A DNA stretch of 64,000 nucleotides, taken from the NCBI RefSeq assembly GCF_045062745.1, contig NZ_JBJGED010000017.1, positions 1 through 64,000 on the forward strand, read 5' to 3'. The DNA is from Paenibacillus_AA sp045062745. GTDB lineage: Bacteria > Bacillota > Bacilli > Paenibacillales > NBRC-103111. Each line of letters starts with the position of its first letter. The first letter of the stretch is position 1. Positions 34,374 through 42,634 of this stretch are shown here, piece by piece. The notes under the pieces are model-generated. The model had not been told where the DNA came from. It did not search any database and worked only from the letters and a program-made list of their open reading frames with translations. The translations under genes were made by a program, and so were the position numbers.

Positions 34374-36368
34374 GTGAAAATGTCTATGTCCATGATGTCT
34401 CGTCTATCCAAACATCCGGCGCTGTGGATGCTCGTCACGGCTCTGGCGATCGGCTCCATCTCCGCGGCTTATGTGAGCGGCACCTACTCCGACACCCGCT
34501 CCACCATCGCCCAAGAGCCGGTCGCCGGCAACCAACTGCAACCGCCCGCCCCGGTACGGATCGAGCCGGTCGCCCTCAGCCGGCGGCTCGTCGAATACCA
34601 CATGACCGTGCAGCTCGAGCCGGAGCGCAAAACGCTGCAAGGCGCCCAAGCCGTCACATGGGAAAACCCCGGCAGCAAACCCGTAAGCGAGCTCTACTTC
34701 CACATGTACCCCAACGCCTTTCAATCCAAACGGACAACCTTCAACAAAGAATCCGGCGGCAAGCTCCGGGGCGACGAGATGACCAAGGACAGCTTCGGCC
34801 GCATAGACATTACGTCCATTCGTATGGAGGACGGGCTCGACTTGTCCTCGACCTTGCAGTTCGTACAGCCCGATGACGGCAACAAACAGGATCAGACGCT
34901 CGTCATGGTACGGTTGCCCAAACCGGTCAACCCGGGGGAGAGAACCACACTCAAGCTGAACTTCACCGTCCAGCTGCCTTCTGTGTACGCCCGGATGGGG
35001 TACAAGGACGATTTCGTCATGGCCGGCCAATGGTTCCCGAAGCTCGCCGTCTATGAGCCGAAGGGCACACGCGGCCGCGCCGAGGAAGGCTGGAACCTGC
35101 ATCAGTATCACGGCAACTCCGAGTTTTACTCCGATTTCGGCATTTACAACGTGCGCATCCAGGTACCCTCGAAGTACACCGTGGCAGCCACCGGATTCCC
35201 CACCCGGCCGGCGACCGACGACGGCACGAAGAAGACGTACTCCTTCTACGCGGACGATGTGCATGACTTCGCCTGGGCCGCTTCGCCCAAGTTCGTCTAC
35301 TACGAAGAGCCCTTCTCCACGCCGAATATTCCGGGCATGAAGATCAAGCTCTATCTCGATCCGTCGCACAAGGACCTCAAGGACCGCTACATCTACGCCG
35401 CGAAGCGGGCGCTGACCAAGTACAGCGAATGGTACGGCTCGTACCCGTACTCGACCCTCTCGATCGTCGTCCCGCCGGAGGGAGCGAACGGTGCAGGCGG
35501 CATGGAATACCCCACCTTGATCACGAGCTGGGATGCCTCCGTCGATCGAAGCGGATACGGATTGGAGCGCGTCATCGTCCACGAAATCGGCCACCAGTAT
35601 TGGTACGGCATGGTTGCGAGCAATGAATTCGAGGAGGCGTGGCTCGACGAAGGATTCACGTCCTATGCCGAGGACCTCGTGATGGAGAACGAATTCGGCG
35701 AAAAACCGAACCTCCCGCTGGAATCGAGCTACATGACCTCTCCGGCTCCTCTGAAGCAAAATGCTTGGGCCTATCCGACGCACGGCAATTACGCCGACAA
35801 CGTATACACCCGGGCCAAGCTCGTGCTTAAGGGCATTGAGGATCAAATCGGCCCGAAAACGATGCAGCGCGTCATGCGCACATATTTCGAAAGGTGGAGC
35901 TTCCGCCACCCGTCTACTGCGGATTTCCAGAAAACGCTGGAGGACGTCACCAAGTCTAGTTGGAGCGGGTTCTTCGATCAATTCGTCTACGGCGGCATGA
36001 TGGCGGATTATACCGTCGATAAGGTGCTGTCGAAACGAACGAAAGTGGACGGCCAGAGCGTATACGAGAACAGCGTAGTCATACGGAAGCTCGGGGCTTC
36101 CTACAAGAACGTTCCGGTCCAGTTCCATTTTACGGACGGCTCTACCGTCGATCGCACATGGGAAGGCCACGACGCGCAAGTGCTGTTCACGCTTACGAGC
36201 AACGCCCCGCTGGAGTGGGTCGCCATCGATCCGCAGCACACGCTGATTTTGGAGAACAAACGCATGAACAACTTTTATCAAACCCAGGTGGATGAGCAAT
36301 GGAAGGTCCGATGGAACATCGGGCTGGTAAAGCTGATCGAGACGTTAGTAGACGGGGTCGCCTGGTAA
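34374..36368 (+). CDS. Membrane-anchored M1 family zinc metallopeptidase
   Basis: 664 residues. An N-terminal hydrophobic segment (about 14-32) anchors or exports the protein. The catalytic motif HEIGH (H403, H407) is followed after 18 residues by E426 in LDEGFTSYAED, the classical HEXXH-X18-E of gluzincins, and a GAMEN-like segment (AGGMEYP) lies upstream. M1 enzymes are aminopeptidases. The first codons contain several ATGs and a GTG; GGGGTG favours an ATG near 34380-34386. The next gene begins 27 bases later, so both are probably co-transcribed. Confidence 0.9.
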   Translation: MKMSMSMMSRLSKHPALWMLVTALAIGSISAAYVSGTYSDTRSTIAQEPVAGNQLQPPAPVRIEPVALSRRLVEYHMTVQLEPERKTLQGAQAVTWENPGSKPVSELYFHMYPNAFQSKRTTFNKESGGKLRGDEMTKDSFGRIDITSIRMEDGLDLSSTLQFVQPDDGNKQDQTLVMVRLPKPVNPGERTTLKLNFTVQLPSVYARMGYKDDFVMAGQWFPKLAVYEPKGTRGRAEEGWNLHQYHGNSEFYSDFGIYNVRIQVPSKYTVAATGFPTRPATDDGTKKTYSFYADDVHDFAWAASPKFVYYEEPFSTPNIPGMKIKLYLDPSHKDLKDRYIYAAKRALTKYSEWYGSYPYSTLSIVVPPEGANGAGGMEYPTLITSWDASVDRSGYGLERVIVHEIGHQYWYGMVASNEFEEAWLDEGFTSYAEDLVMENEFGEKPNLPLESSYMTSPAPLKQNAWAYPTHGNYADNVYTRAKLVLKGIEDQIGPKTMQRVMRTYFERWSFRHPSTADFQKTLEDVTKSSWSGFFDQFVYGGMMADYTVDKVLSKRTKVDGQSVYENSVVIRKLGASYKNVPVQFHFTDGSTVDRTWEGHDAQVLFTLTSNAPLEWVAIDPQHTLILENKRMNNFYQTQVDEQWKVRWNIGLVKLIETLVDGVAW

Positions 36369-36395
36369 GCCCTGGCGGGGAAGGAGCAAAAAGCG

Positions 36396-37214
36396 ATGCT
36401 GCATTATTTGAAGGACGGGTTCCGAACGACCGTTTCGCAATATTTTCTGCTGATCGTGCTATGGCTGTATCAATTCGTTTGGGGGCTGATGCTGCTCTTG
36501 TTCGTCAAGTCGATCGTCGTCCCGCTCATGCACCGCTATCCCGGCGGCCACTTGCCGAGTACTGCAACGCACCTGTTCCTCGCCGAAGGGGAATTCCAAC
36601 TCGTGAAGACGAATATAAGCCATCCTTACCTATGGACTTTATGCGCACTAATTCTGATTCGAATGGCGCTTACCCCGATGATCAACGCCGGGATCTTCTA
36701 CTCCATTCACAACACCCACCTGAACGCGGGCTACCGCTTCTTCCGAGGGGTGAAGGAACTGAGCGGTCCCTTCAGCCTGTACTACGTGCTGCAGATGGCT
36801 TTTACGGTCATTCCGCTATACTGGCTTATTCCTATCGCCAAGCGGGCGATTCACGCCTTCACCTCGTACGAGCAGCTGCTCTCGCAGCTCGCGCCCTGGA
36901 TCGTCGGCATGTTCGCCTACGGCTACATGATCCATTTGATCTTCCTGTACATCATGATCGGCCGTACGACGCAAGCGCCAACGCTCGACACAATCGGCGT
37001 CCTCATTCGGCGGTTCCCCGTAGCACTCGTGCTCGCTTCCCTGCTTCTCCTGTTCTCGGGGCTCTTGACCGCTTTGACTTTAACCGCAACGCTATGGTGG
37101 GCCGGCATCTCCGCCCTGATCCTGCATCAAGCGTTCCATGTGCTGAAAATGCTGTTCAAGCTGTGGGCCGTTTCGACGCAATACCACCATTTTACAGAAA
37201 ATCACGGCACATAG
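36396..37214 (+). CDS. Multi-spanning membrane protein of unknown function
   Basis: The 272-residue protein has about six predicted membrane helices (for example FLLIVLWLYQFVWGLMLLLFV, WIVGMFAYGYMIHLIFLYIM and VALVLASLLLLFSGLLTALTL). No family is recognised by eye. GGAG lies upstream of the ATG, and the gene is 27 bases after the M1 peptidase and followed by a strong terminator. The pairing hints that it works with the peptidase at the membrane, which is inference only. Confidence 0.8.
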   Translation: MLHYLKDGFRTTVSQYFLLIVLWLYQFVWGLMLLLFVKSIVVPLMHRYPGGHLPSTATHLFLAEGEFQLVKTNISHPYLWTLCALILIRMALTPMINAGIFYSIHNTHLNAGYRFFRGVKELSGPFSLYYVLQMAFTVIPLYWLIPIAKRAIHAFTSYEQLLSQLAPWIVGMFAYGYMIHLIFLYIMIGRTTQAPTLDTIGVLIRRFPVALVLASLLLLFSGLLTALTLTATLWWAGISALILHQAFHVLKMLFKLWAVSTQYHHFTENHGT

Positions 37215-37230
37215 TTCGGTTTTTACCCTT

Positions 37231-37268
37231 AAAAGCCCGAAATCCGCTAAGGATCTCGGGCTTTTTTT
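37231..37268 (+). terminator. Terminator after the membrane protein gene
   Basis: AAAAGCCCGAAATCC and GGATCTCGGGCTTTT pair around GCTAA (one mismatch) and are followed by seven T residues, starting 17 bases after the stop codon. Confidence 0.9.
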
Positions 37269-37329
37269 GCATTTCGGCGATTTTTTTTGCTGAGAGAGGA
37301 GGATTTTGGCAGACCAAGGCGAATATATA

Positions 37330-37476
37330 CTGCCGGAACGAAAAAACAATCGATATTTGCCGAATTCCCGGTTATCGGGAAACGGGGGAACCAATCCGGG
37401 TGAATTGATCTCGCTTCAAAGTGATCATAGGGAACCTTCAACCGAACCCTCAGCTAACCTCGTAGGCTCTGGAAGG
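37330..37476 (+). promoter_or_regulatory. Cyclic-di-AMP riboswitch (ydaO/yuaA class)
   Basis: The stretch contains ordered conserved blocks of the ydaO aptamer: GGGAAACGGGGGAACC (near 37377), GGGTGAATTG, AGGGAACCTTC, CCGAACCCTCAGCTAACC and CGTAGGC. It directly precedes an NlpC/P60 cell-wall hydrolase gene, the commonest target of this class. Binding of cyclic di-AMP normally turns the gene off. The exact 5' border is estimated. The switch could act by translation, as the ribosome binding site AAGGAG follows within a few bases and no terminator is visible. Confidence 0.88.
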
Positions 37477-37486
37477 AGTTTGTTGT

Positions 37487-37963
37487 TTGAAAAAGGTTTC
37501 TTTGTTGTTCGTCAGTCTTGCGATGCTGCTCTGCTTTCAACTTGGGAGCGCTTCCGCAGAAACGGTCCTCGAACACACCGTGGACGAGCTGGTAGGCACG
37601 AAGTACAAGTATGCAGGCATGTCGCCTGAGACCGGCTTCGACTGCTCCGGCTTCACCAAGTACGTGTTCGCCAAGTTCGGCTACGAGCTCACCCATCAAT
37701 CCAAGGCCCAGAACAAGGAAGGGTATTGGATTCCGAAAGAGGACCTGAGACAAGGAGACCTCGTGTTCTTCAACACCGACGGCTCCGGCATCTCCCATGT
37801 GGGCATTTACTTGGGCGATGGCGTGTTCATCCACTCTGCCACGGACAAGGGCATTGTGAAGAACAACCTGAGCGAGAAGTACTACGTGAAGACGTACGTA
37901 TCCGCTCGCCGTATTCTGTGGGACGACCTCTACAATCAGTTAACCGCAGACTACACCAATTGA
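37487..37963 (+). CDS. Secreted NlpC/P60 peptidoglycan hydrolase
   Basis: 158 residues with a TTG start (AAGGAG eight bases upstream). The signal peptide (KKVSLLFVSLAMLLCFQLGSASA) ends near residue 24. A compact NlpC/P60 domain carries C53 in FDCSGFTKY, H104 in ISHVGIYLG and a third polar residue, H116, in FIHSA. Such endopeptidases cut stem peptides of peptidoglycan. There is no separate wall-binding domain. Expression is probably governed by the cyclic-di-AMP riboswitch upstream, linking wall turnover to that signal. Confidence 0.93.
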   Translation: MKKVSLLFVSLAMLLCFQLGSASAETVLEHTVDELVGTKYKYAGMSPETGFDCSGFTKYVFAKFGYELTHQSKAQNKEGYWIPKEDLRQGDLVFFNTDGSGISHVGIYLGDGVFIHSATDKGIVKNNLSEKYYVKTYVSARRILWDDLYNQLTADYTN

Positions 37964-38054
37964 AACACCCTCTGAGCAAAAGTTTTGGAGTGACCCCACA
38001 AGCCCTGCACGCTGCGGAACTACCCGCCGTGCCGGGCTTGTATTCTGTCCGGGG

Positions 38055-38942
38055 CTAACGGGCGAGCTGCTCTCGAACCCAAGCTGCGAAATGGCGTGCC
38101 GTCGGCGTGAGCGTCTCCCCCTTGCGCCGGCACATGTGGATCGGGTTCGTAAGCGACACCCCCCGCACCCGGACGGTGGCCACCTCGCCGTCCGACAGGG
38201 CGGACTGAACCTCGAGCCGCGACACGAACATCGCTCCATAGCCGGCGGCGACGGCCCGGATCATCTCGGATATCCCGTTGAACGTCAGGCCGATCCTGAG
38301 CCTCAGCCCCCGTTCCCGGCACAGCCGCTCCAGCCTGTCGCGAGCGGAGCTGCCCGCTTCCCGCACGAGAAAAAACTCCCGCATCATCGTCTCCAGGTCC
38401 GCTTCCTTATTCGCCAAAGAATGGCCGCTCGGCACGACGAACACCATCTCGTCTTCCAATAGGAGTTCCCGATCAATCTGCTCCGGCCAAGCTTCGCCGC
38501 TGCCGATGAATGCCAGGTCGGCCTCATAGCCGAGCAGCCGCTCCCCCGCCTCCTGGCTGTTGCAGGAGCTCAGGACGAGCTCTACGTCCGGATAGCGCAT
38601 CTTGTAGCCGGCGGCCCATTGTGGCAGCAGGCGGTGGGCAGGCAGGCTCGTGGCCGCAATCCGAAGCTTACCCCGTTTGCCTTCGCGGTGGAGCGCAACA
38701 TTCGTCTCGATCTCTTCCTCGAGCGCGAACAGCCGCCGGGCTTGCTCAGCCAGCATCGCCCCCGCTTCCGTCAGGGCAATCCCCCTGCCCTTCGGCTCGA
38801 ACAGCGGGAGGTCCAGCTCCCGCTCCAGATTGCGCAGTTGAATCGTGACCGCCGGCTGGCTGATGCGCCACACTTCGGCCGCTCGGGTCACACTGCCTTC
38901 GCGGGCTACGGTGTGGAAGAGCTTCAGCGCATGCAAATTCAT
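38055..38942 (-). CDS. LysR-family transcriptional regulator
   Basis: 295 residues with an N-terminal winged helix-turn-helix (LHALKLFHTVAREGSVTRAAEVWRIS; QPAVTIQLRNLE) and a two-lobe effector domain (GKRGKLRIAATS). It is transcribed divergently from the threonine-synthase-like gene with a 125-base gap, the typical layout for a LysR protein and its target. The gap is AT-rich and could hold the T-N11-A site, but I could not place one with confidence. Confidence 0.92.
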   Translation of the reverse strand: MNLHALKLFHTVAREGSVTRAAEVWRISQPAVTIQLRNLERELDLPLFEPKGRGIALTEAGAMLAEQARRLFALEEEIETNVALHREGKRGKLRIAATSLPAHRLLPQWAAGYKMRYPDVELVLSSCNSQEAGERLLGYEADLAFIGSGEAWPEQIDRELLLEDEMVFVVPSGHSLANKEADLETMMREFFLVREAGSSARDRLERLCRERGLRLRIGLTFNGISEMIRAVAAGYGAMFVSRLEVQSALSDGEVATVRVRGVSLTNPIHMCRRKGETLTPTARHFAAWVREQLAR

Positions 38943-39067
38943 CCGAGTCCCTCCTGTTTCTCATAAATTATATTTATATATAGAGTATTATTATATATTA
39001 GTTTTATGAATCGTGCTGATGTATTGTGGAGCTAAACACCACCACCAATACACAGGAGGGCTGCAAG

Positions 39068-40390
39068 ATGACGATAACCTGGATTTGCTGGGATTGCGGA
39101 CAGCCGCGGGCGCAAGGGCAAGGGCGAGGGCAGGGTCATGGGCATAGTCAAATGCAAGTGCAGGAGCAAGGGCAATCCCATCCTCTGCAATGCTCTTGCG
39201 GGGGTTTGTACGACGTCGAGCTCGATGTCCGGGGCCTCGATGCCGAGCGGCTGAAGCGGCTGTTCGACGCACGTCTGGCTGAGCGTATGACCCCCTACGC
39301 CAGCGGGGTGTGGAGGTACAAGGAGCTGATCGACCCCGAACTGCCGCTCGAGTCGATCGTGACGAAGTACGAAGGCAACACCGGGCTGTATGCCCCGGAG
39401 AGCGTCGCGAAATATGCCGGCGTGCGCCGGCTGCTGCTGAAGGCGCAGAGCGAGAACCCGAGCGGCTCGTTCAAGGACAACGGCATGACGGCTGCCGTCT
39501 CGCGCGGGATGGCCGAAGGCCATCGCCGCTTCGTCTGCACGTCGACGGGCAACACGTCGGCGTCGCTCGCGATGTACGCCGCAATGGCGGGCGCCGAGGC
39601 GGTCGTGCTGCTGCCGGACGCGCACGTCGCCGCCGGCAAGCTGTATCAGACGCGAGCCTACGGGGCGCGCGTCGTGTCACTGACCGGCGCCGGCTACGAC
39701 GCCGGGATCGCCTCCCTCCTGCGGGGGGAGGCGGGGGGCGGCGCCACGGGCGCCTGCGCCACGGGCGCCTGCGTGGTGAACTCGATCAACCCTTGGCGGA
39801 TCGAGGGCCAGAAGAGCATCGTGTACGAGCTCGCGCACACGCTGGGATGGACGCTGCCGGATTGGATCGTCGTCCCCGGCGGCGCACTCAGCAACGCAAC
39901 CGCCTTGGGCAAAGGCTTGCGCGATCTGTATGCCCTCGGCTTCATCGACCGGCTGCCTCGGGTGGCAGTCGTGCAGGCGGAAGGCGCCGCGCCGTTCCAC
40001 AGGCTCGTCGCCGCACTCGGTGCACAGGCCGATCGCGAAGAGTTCGCACCCGCTGCACCGGCACCCGTGCCTGTGCCGGAGCTCGGGCTCGAGCCGGAGC
40101 TTCACCCGCACACGGTCGCCTCCGCGTTGAACATCGGCTATCCGCCCAGCTGGAAAAAGGCGCTGCACTACGCGATTCGCGGCACGAACGGCGTGACCGC
40201 GTGTGTCAGCGATGCCGACATCCTCGCGGCCAAGGCGGTGATCGACCGCAGCGGCATTGGCTGCGAGCCGGCCTCGGCCGCGACCGTCGCCGGCTTGCGC
40301 CAGTTGGTCGCGTCGGGAACGATCCACCCAGACGAGACGGCCGCCTGTATCTTGACCGGCCATCTGTTGAAGGACCATTCGGCATCCTAA
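39068..40390 (+). CDS. Threonine-synthase-like PLP-dependent enzyme
   Basis: The ATG at 39068 has AGGAGGG upstream, giving 440 residues. A short zinc-ribbon-like N-terminus (C7, C10, C42, C44) is interrupted by a G/Q/H-rich low-complexity stretch at residues 15-38. The fold-type II PLP core has K136 in PSGSFKDNGM, GNTSASLAMYAAMAG for phosphate binding, and PGGALSNATALGKG. These fit threonine synthase, which converts O-phosphohomoserine to threonine. No other threonine gene is near, and a proline-rich insert (about 335-355) is unusual, so a different substrate is possible. Confidence 0.8.
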   Translation: MTITWICWDCGQPRAQGQGRGQGHGHSQMQVQEQGQSHPLQCSCGGLYDVELDVRGLDAERLKRLFDARLAERMTPYASGVWRYKELIDPELPLESIVTKYEGNTGLYAPESVAKYAGVRRLLLKAQSENPSGSFKDNGMTAAVSRGMAEGHRRFVCTSTGNTSASLAMYAAMAGAEAVVLLPDAHVAAGKLYQTRAYGARVVSLTGAGYDAGIASLLRGEAGGGATGACATGACVVNSINPWRIEGQKSIVYELAHTLGWTLPDWIVVPGGALSNATALGKGLRDLYALGFIDRLPRVAVVQAEGAAPFHRLVAALGAQADREEFAPAAPAPVPVPELGLEPELHPHTVASALNIGYPPSWKKALHYAIRGTNGVTACVSDADILAAKAVIDRSGIGCEPASAATVAGLRQLVASGTIHPDETAACILTGHLLKDHSAS

Positions 40391-40400
40391 AGGAGCACAC

Positions 40401-40430
40401 AAAAAAGCCGACCACGGCAGGTCGGCTTTC
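40401..40430. terminator. Bidirectional terminator
   Basis: AAAGCCGACC and GGTCGGCTTT form a 10-bp stem around ACGGCA between two convergent genes. On the minus strand six T residues follow; on the plus strand the tract is weaker (TTTCACAATTTT). Confidence 0.8.
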
Positions 40431-40447
40431 ACAATTTTAACAGCGAA

Positions 40448-40819
40448 CTAATCCCTCGTAAAAAAGGTTTGGTCTTTGCTGGACTTCTTCCGGTTCAGCT
40501 CATGCTTGATCTCCCCTTGGATGCGGACGGTGCAATCCAAGCAAAGCTTCCCTTGGCGAATCGGGGCCGAACACAGGTCGCACTCATCCACCAGATTTGG
40601 GTAATCGAACAGCTTCAGCTTCCCTTTCCGGATCAGAGCGCGGATTTTGCCCGCAGGAACGGCGCTCATCTCAGCCAGTTGCTCGTTGGTCAGGTGGCGG
40701 TTGCGCTTTAACTGGCTTTCCACCGCTTGAATCGTTTTGTCTTCCTCGCTTGCGCAATTCACGCACATGTTGCGAAAGTTCTTTTGGTACACATTCCCGC
40801 AGCCCGGGCAATGAGCCAC
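40448..40819 (-). CDS. YvyF-like zinc-ribbon protein (flagellar operon type)
   Basis: The GTG at 40819 (VAHCPGCGNVYQKNFRNMC) is chosen because GGAG lies eight bases upstream, giving 123 residues. An N-terminal zinc ribbon (CPGC...CVNC) is followed by a helix-turn-helix-like middle (LTNEQLAEMSAVPAGKIRALIRKGKL) and a C-terminal CDLC...CLDC pair. This layout matches the TIGR03826/YvyF family, usually encoded beside flgM and flgK in flagellar operons. No flagellar gene is present here. It lies 82 bases downstream of another small cysteine-rich gene. Confidence 0.75.
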   Translation of the reverse strand: MAHCPGCGNVYQKNFRNMCVNCASEEDKTIQAVESQLKRNRHLTNEQLAEMSAVPAGKIRALIRKGKLKLFDYPNLVDECDLCSAPIRQGKLCLDCTVRIQGEIKHELNRKKSSKDQTFFTRD

Positions 40820-40901
40820 ACGTAGTTCTCCGGACACAACAAGCCCCCCGCCACACATAGTTCCAGCGAACTAATTTTACCATGCGACGCCAGGAAATTC
40901 A

Positions 40902-41111
40902 TCAGGATTTTTGCCCGTTCCGACCACTTTTCTTGACCGCCTCTTCCTCCCGCTCCACATCGCACCACAAGCCGCTCGGATCGCTTGTGCTGTCCCCGCA
41001 GCAGCCGTTCCACTGCCCGCAGTTGAAGCATTTCCACTTCGCAAACCACCATTTCATCGGAAAGCCGCATACCGGGCATGGGGGAATTTCCGTCGCTCTT
41101 CTAGGTTCCAC
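40902..41111 (-). CDS. Small cysteine-rich zinc-ribbon protein
   Basis: 69 residues with a GTG start and a strong AGGAGGGG site. CPVC and CFNC knuckles flank KWWFAKWK, and a GCC and a lone cysteine follow; four cysteines could bind one zinc. I do not recognise a family. The good ribosome binding site, the cysteine pairs and the position upstream of the YvyF-like gene in the same direction support a real gene. Confidence 0.65.
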   Translation of the reverse strand: MEPRRATEIPPCPVCGFPMKWWFAKWKCFNCGQWNGCCGDSTSDPSGLWCDVEREEEAVKKSGRNGQKS

Positions 41112-41257
41112 TGATATCCCCTCCTATCGCATTGCTTGAACGTATTCGACAGGGAGGCGCAATCTCCTATCTGGTGTAGGAGCCGCTGTCCAGGTTATGG
41201 TAATCTATGAACTAGATCGAGATGCAAAACTACTGAATCCTAAAAGGGGGAGCCGCC

Positions 41258-41878
41258 GTGCAGCCATTATTACAAACGCTTTCTCAATCGGTCCCGTTCA
41301 CCGATGACCTGAGGCAAACTGTCCATACGTTCCTGACCGTCAATGGGTGCCCCGTCACCGCGAATCATTGCATAGATGTAGGCGCCGAAGCCCGCCGAGT
41401 CGCCCTCCGGTTCGAAGCCGACCCGGACAAGGCCGAGATCGCCGGTTGGCTGCACGATATTAGCGCGGTGTTCCCGAATCGGGATCGCCTCGCGGCGGCC
41501 CGGGAGCTCGGAGTTGAGATCCTGCCGGAAGAAGCGCAGTTCCCCATGATCATCCATCAAAAGCTGTCCAAGGTGATGGCTCGAGAAATTTTTCATGTCC
41601 ACGATGCAGAAATTCTGGATTCGGTCGGCTGTCACACTACTCTACGCGCCGGCTCTACCCGCATGGATCAAGTGCTGTTCGTAGCGGACAAAATCGCCTG
41701 GGATCAACCCGGCACCCCGCCTTATATCGAGGAGCTGAGGGCCGCTCTCGAGATTTCACTCACACATGGGGCGTTCGCGTACATCGCGTATTTGTGGCGG
41801 CAGCGGGACTCGCTGAAGGTCGTCCACCCTTGGCTCCGCGAAGCTTATGAAGAGCTGAAAGGAATCGAGCGCCTATGA
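41258..41878 (+). CDS. HD-domain hydrolase (YqeK-like)
   Basis: 206 residues with a GTG start behind GGGGGAG. The HD motif is visible: NHCIDVGAEA, WLHDISAVF (the HD pair) and a downstream histidine in CHTTL, with FVADKIAWDQPG as in YqeK. YqeK proteins hydrolyse diadenosine tetraphosphate symmetrically, and this one may do the same, but the substrate is inferred. Its stop overlaps the start of the HAD gene by four bases (ATGA), indicating coupling. Confidence 0.8.
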   Translation: MQPLLQTLSQSVPFTDDLRQTVHTFLTVNGCPVTANHCIDVGAEARRVALRFEADPDKAEIAGWLHDISAVFPNRDRLAAARELGVEILPEEAQFPMIIHQKLSKVMAREIFHVHDAEILDSVGCHTTLRAGSTRMDQVLFVADKIAWDQPGTPPYIEELRAALEISLTHGAFAYIAYLWRQRDSLKVVHPWLREAYEELKGIERL

Positions 41879-42561
41879 TCTTCTTCGACATTGACGGCAC
41901 ACTGATCGACTTCAAACAGGCGGAAGCCGCCGGCATCCGCACGTTCTATCAAACGTACGGCCACCATTTCACCTTGACGGAAGAAGCGTTCCATGTGGAA
42001 TGGAGGGTGGTGGGGGCCCGTCATTTCCCCCGTTTCCTGCGAGGGGAGCTGTCGTTCGAGCAGCAGCAGGCGGAGCGGGTGAAATCGCTGTTCGAGCTGG
42101 CTGCGATCCGGCTCACGGACCGTGAGGCCGGCGCATACTTCGGAACTTACCTCCAGGCGTTCGAATCGAGCTTGGCAGCCTATGACGATGTGGTCCCCTG
42201 TCTGCAGCAGCTTCGAGCGATGGGTCACCGGCTGGGCATTATCAGCAACGGGAACGGCGCGCAGCAGCGGAGCAAGCTGGAGCGGGCAGGGCTGCTAGCT
42301 TACTTTGATGCGATTGTGGTGTCCAGCGAGGCGGGCGCGGCCAAGCCGGACCCGCGCATATTCGAGGCGGCCTGTCTCCAGGCGCGGCGTGACCCTGGTG
42401 CTTGCCTATATATCGGGGACGATGTGGAGACGGACATTGTCGCCTGCCGACAATACGGCTTGTCCGGAATCTGGCTCAATCGGACAGGGACACGTACGGA
42501 GCATAAGGTCCCGGCAATCGCCCGCTTATCGGAATTGGATCCGGGGCTTGCCTTTTTATAA
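41875..42561 (+). CDS. HAD-family hydrolase (YjjG-like)
   Basis: 228 residues with all HAD motifs: FFDIDGTLID (nucleophile D and acid D), IISNGNG (motif II), the lysine in AAKPDPRIFE (motif III) and IGDDVETDI (motif IV). The helical cap after motif I fits the YjjG/pyrimidine nucleotidase branch. It probably acts on a phosphorylated nucleotide or sugar. It is coupled to the HD hydrolase upstream. Confidence 0.88.
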   Translation: MIFFDIDGTLIDFKQAEAAGIRTFYQTYGHHFTLTEEAFHVEWRVVGARHFPRFLRGELSFEQQQAERVKSLFELAAIRLTDREAGAYFGTYLQAFESSLAAYDDVVPCLQQLRAMGHRLGIISNGNGAQQRSKLERAGLLAYFDAIVVSSEAGAAKPDPRIFEAACLQARRDPGACLYIGDDVETDIVACRQYGLSGIWLNRTGTRTEHKVPAIARLSELDPGLAFL

Positions 42562-42634
42562 TCAATCTAATTAGTGGTATAATGTAGAAGTTGGTCAATC
42601 GTATCATATCATGACTCGTGAAGGAGGAACGTAC

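Noticed and set aside
34404..36299. A 631-residue minus-strand open frame opposite the M1 peptidase.
   Set aside because: Same reason: the plus strand encodes a complete HEXXH-X18-E peptidase, and the opposite frame has no family character.
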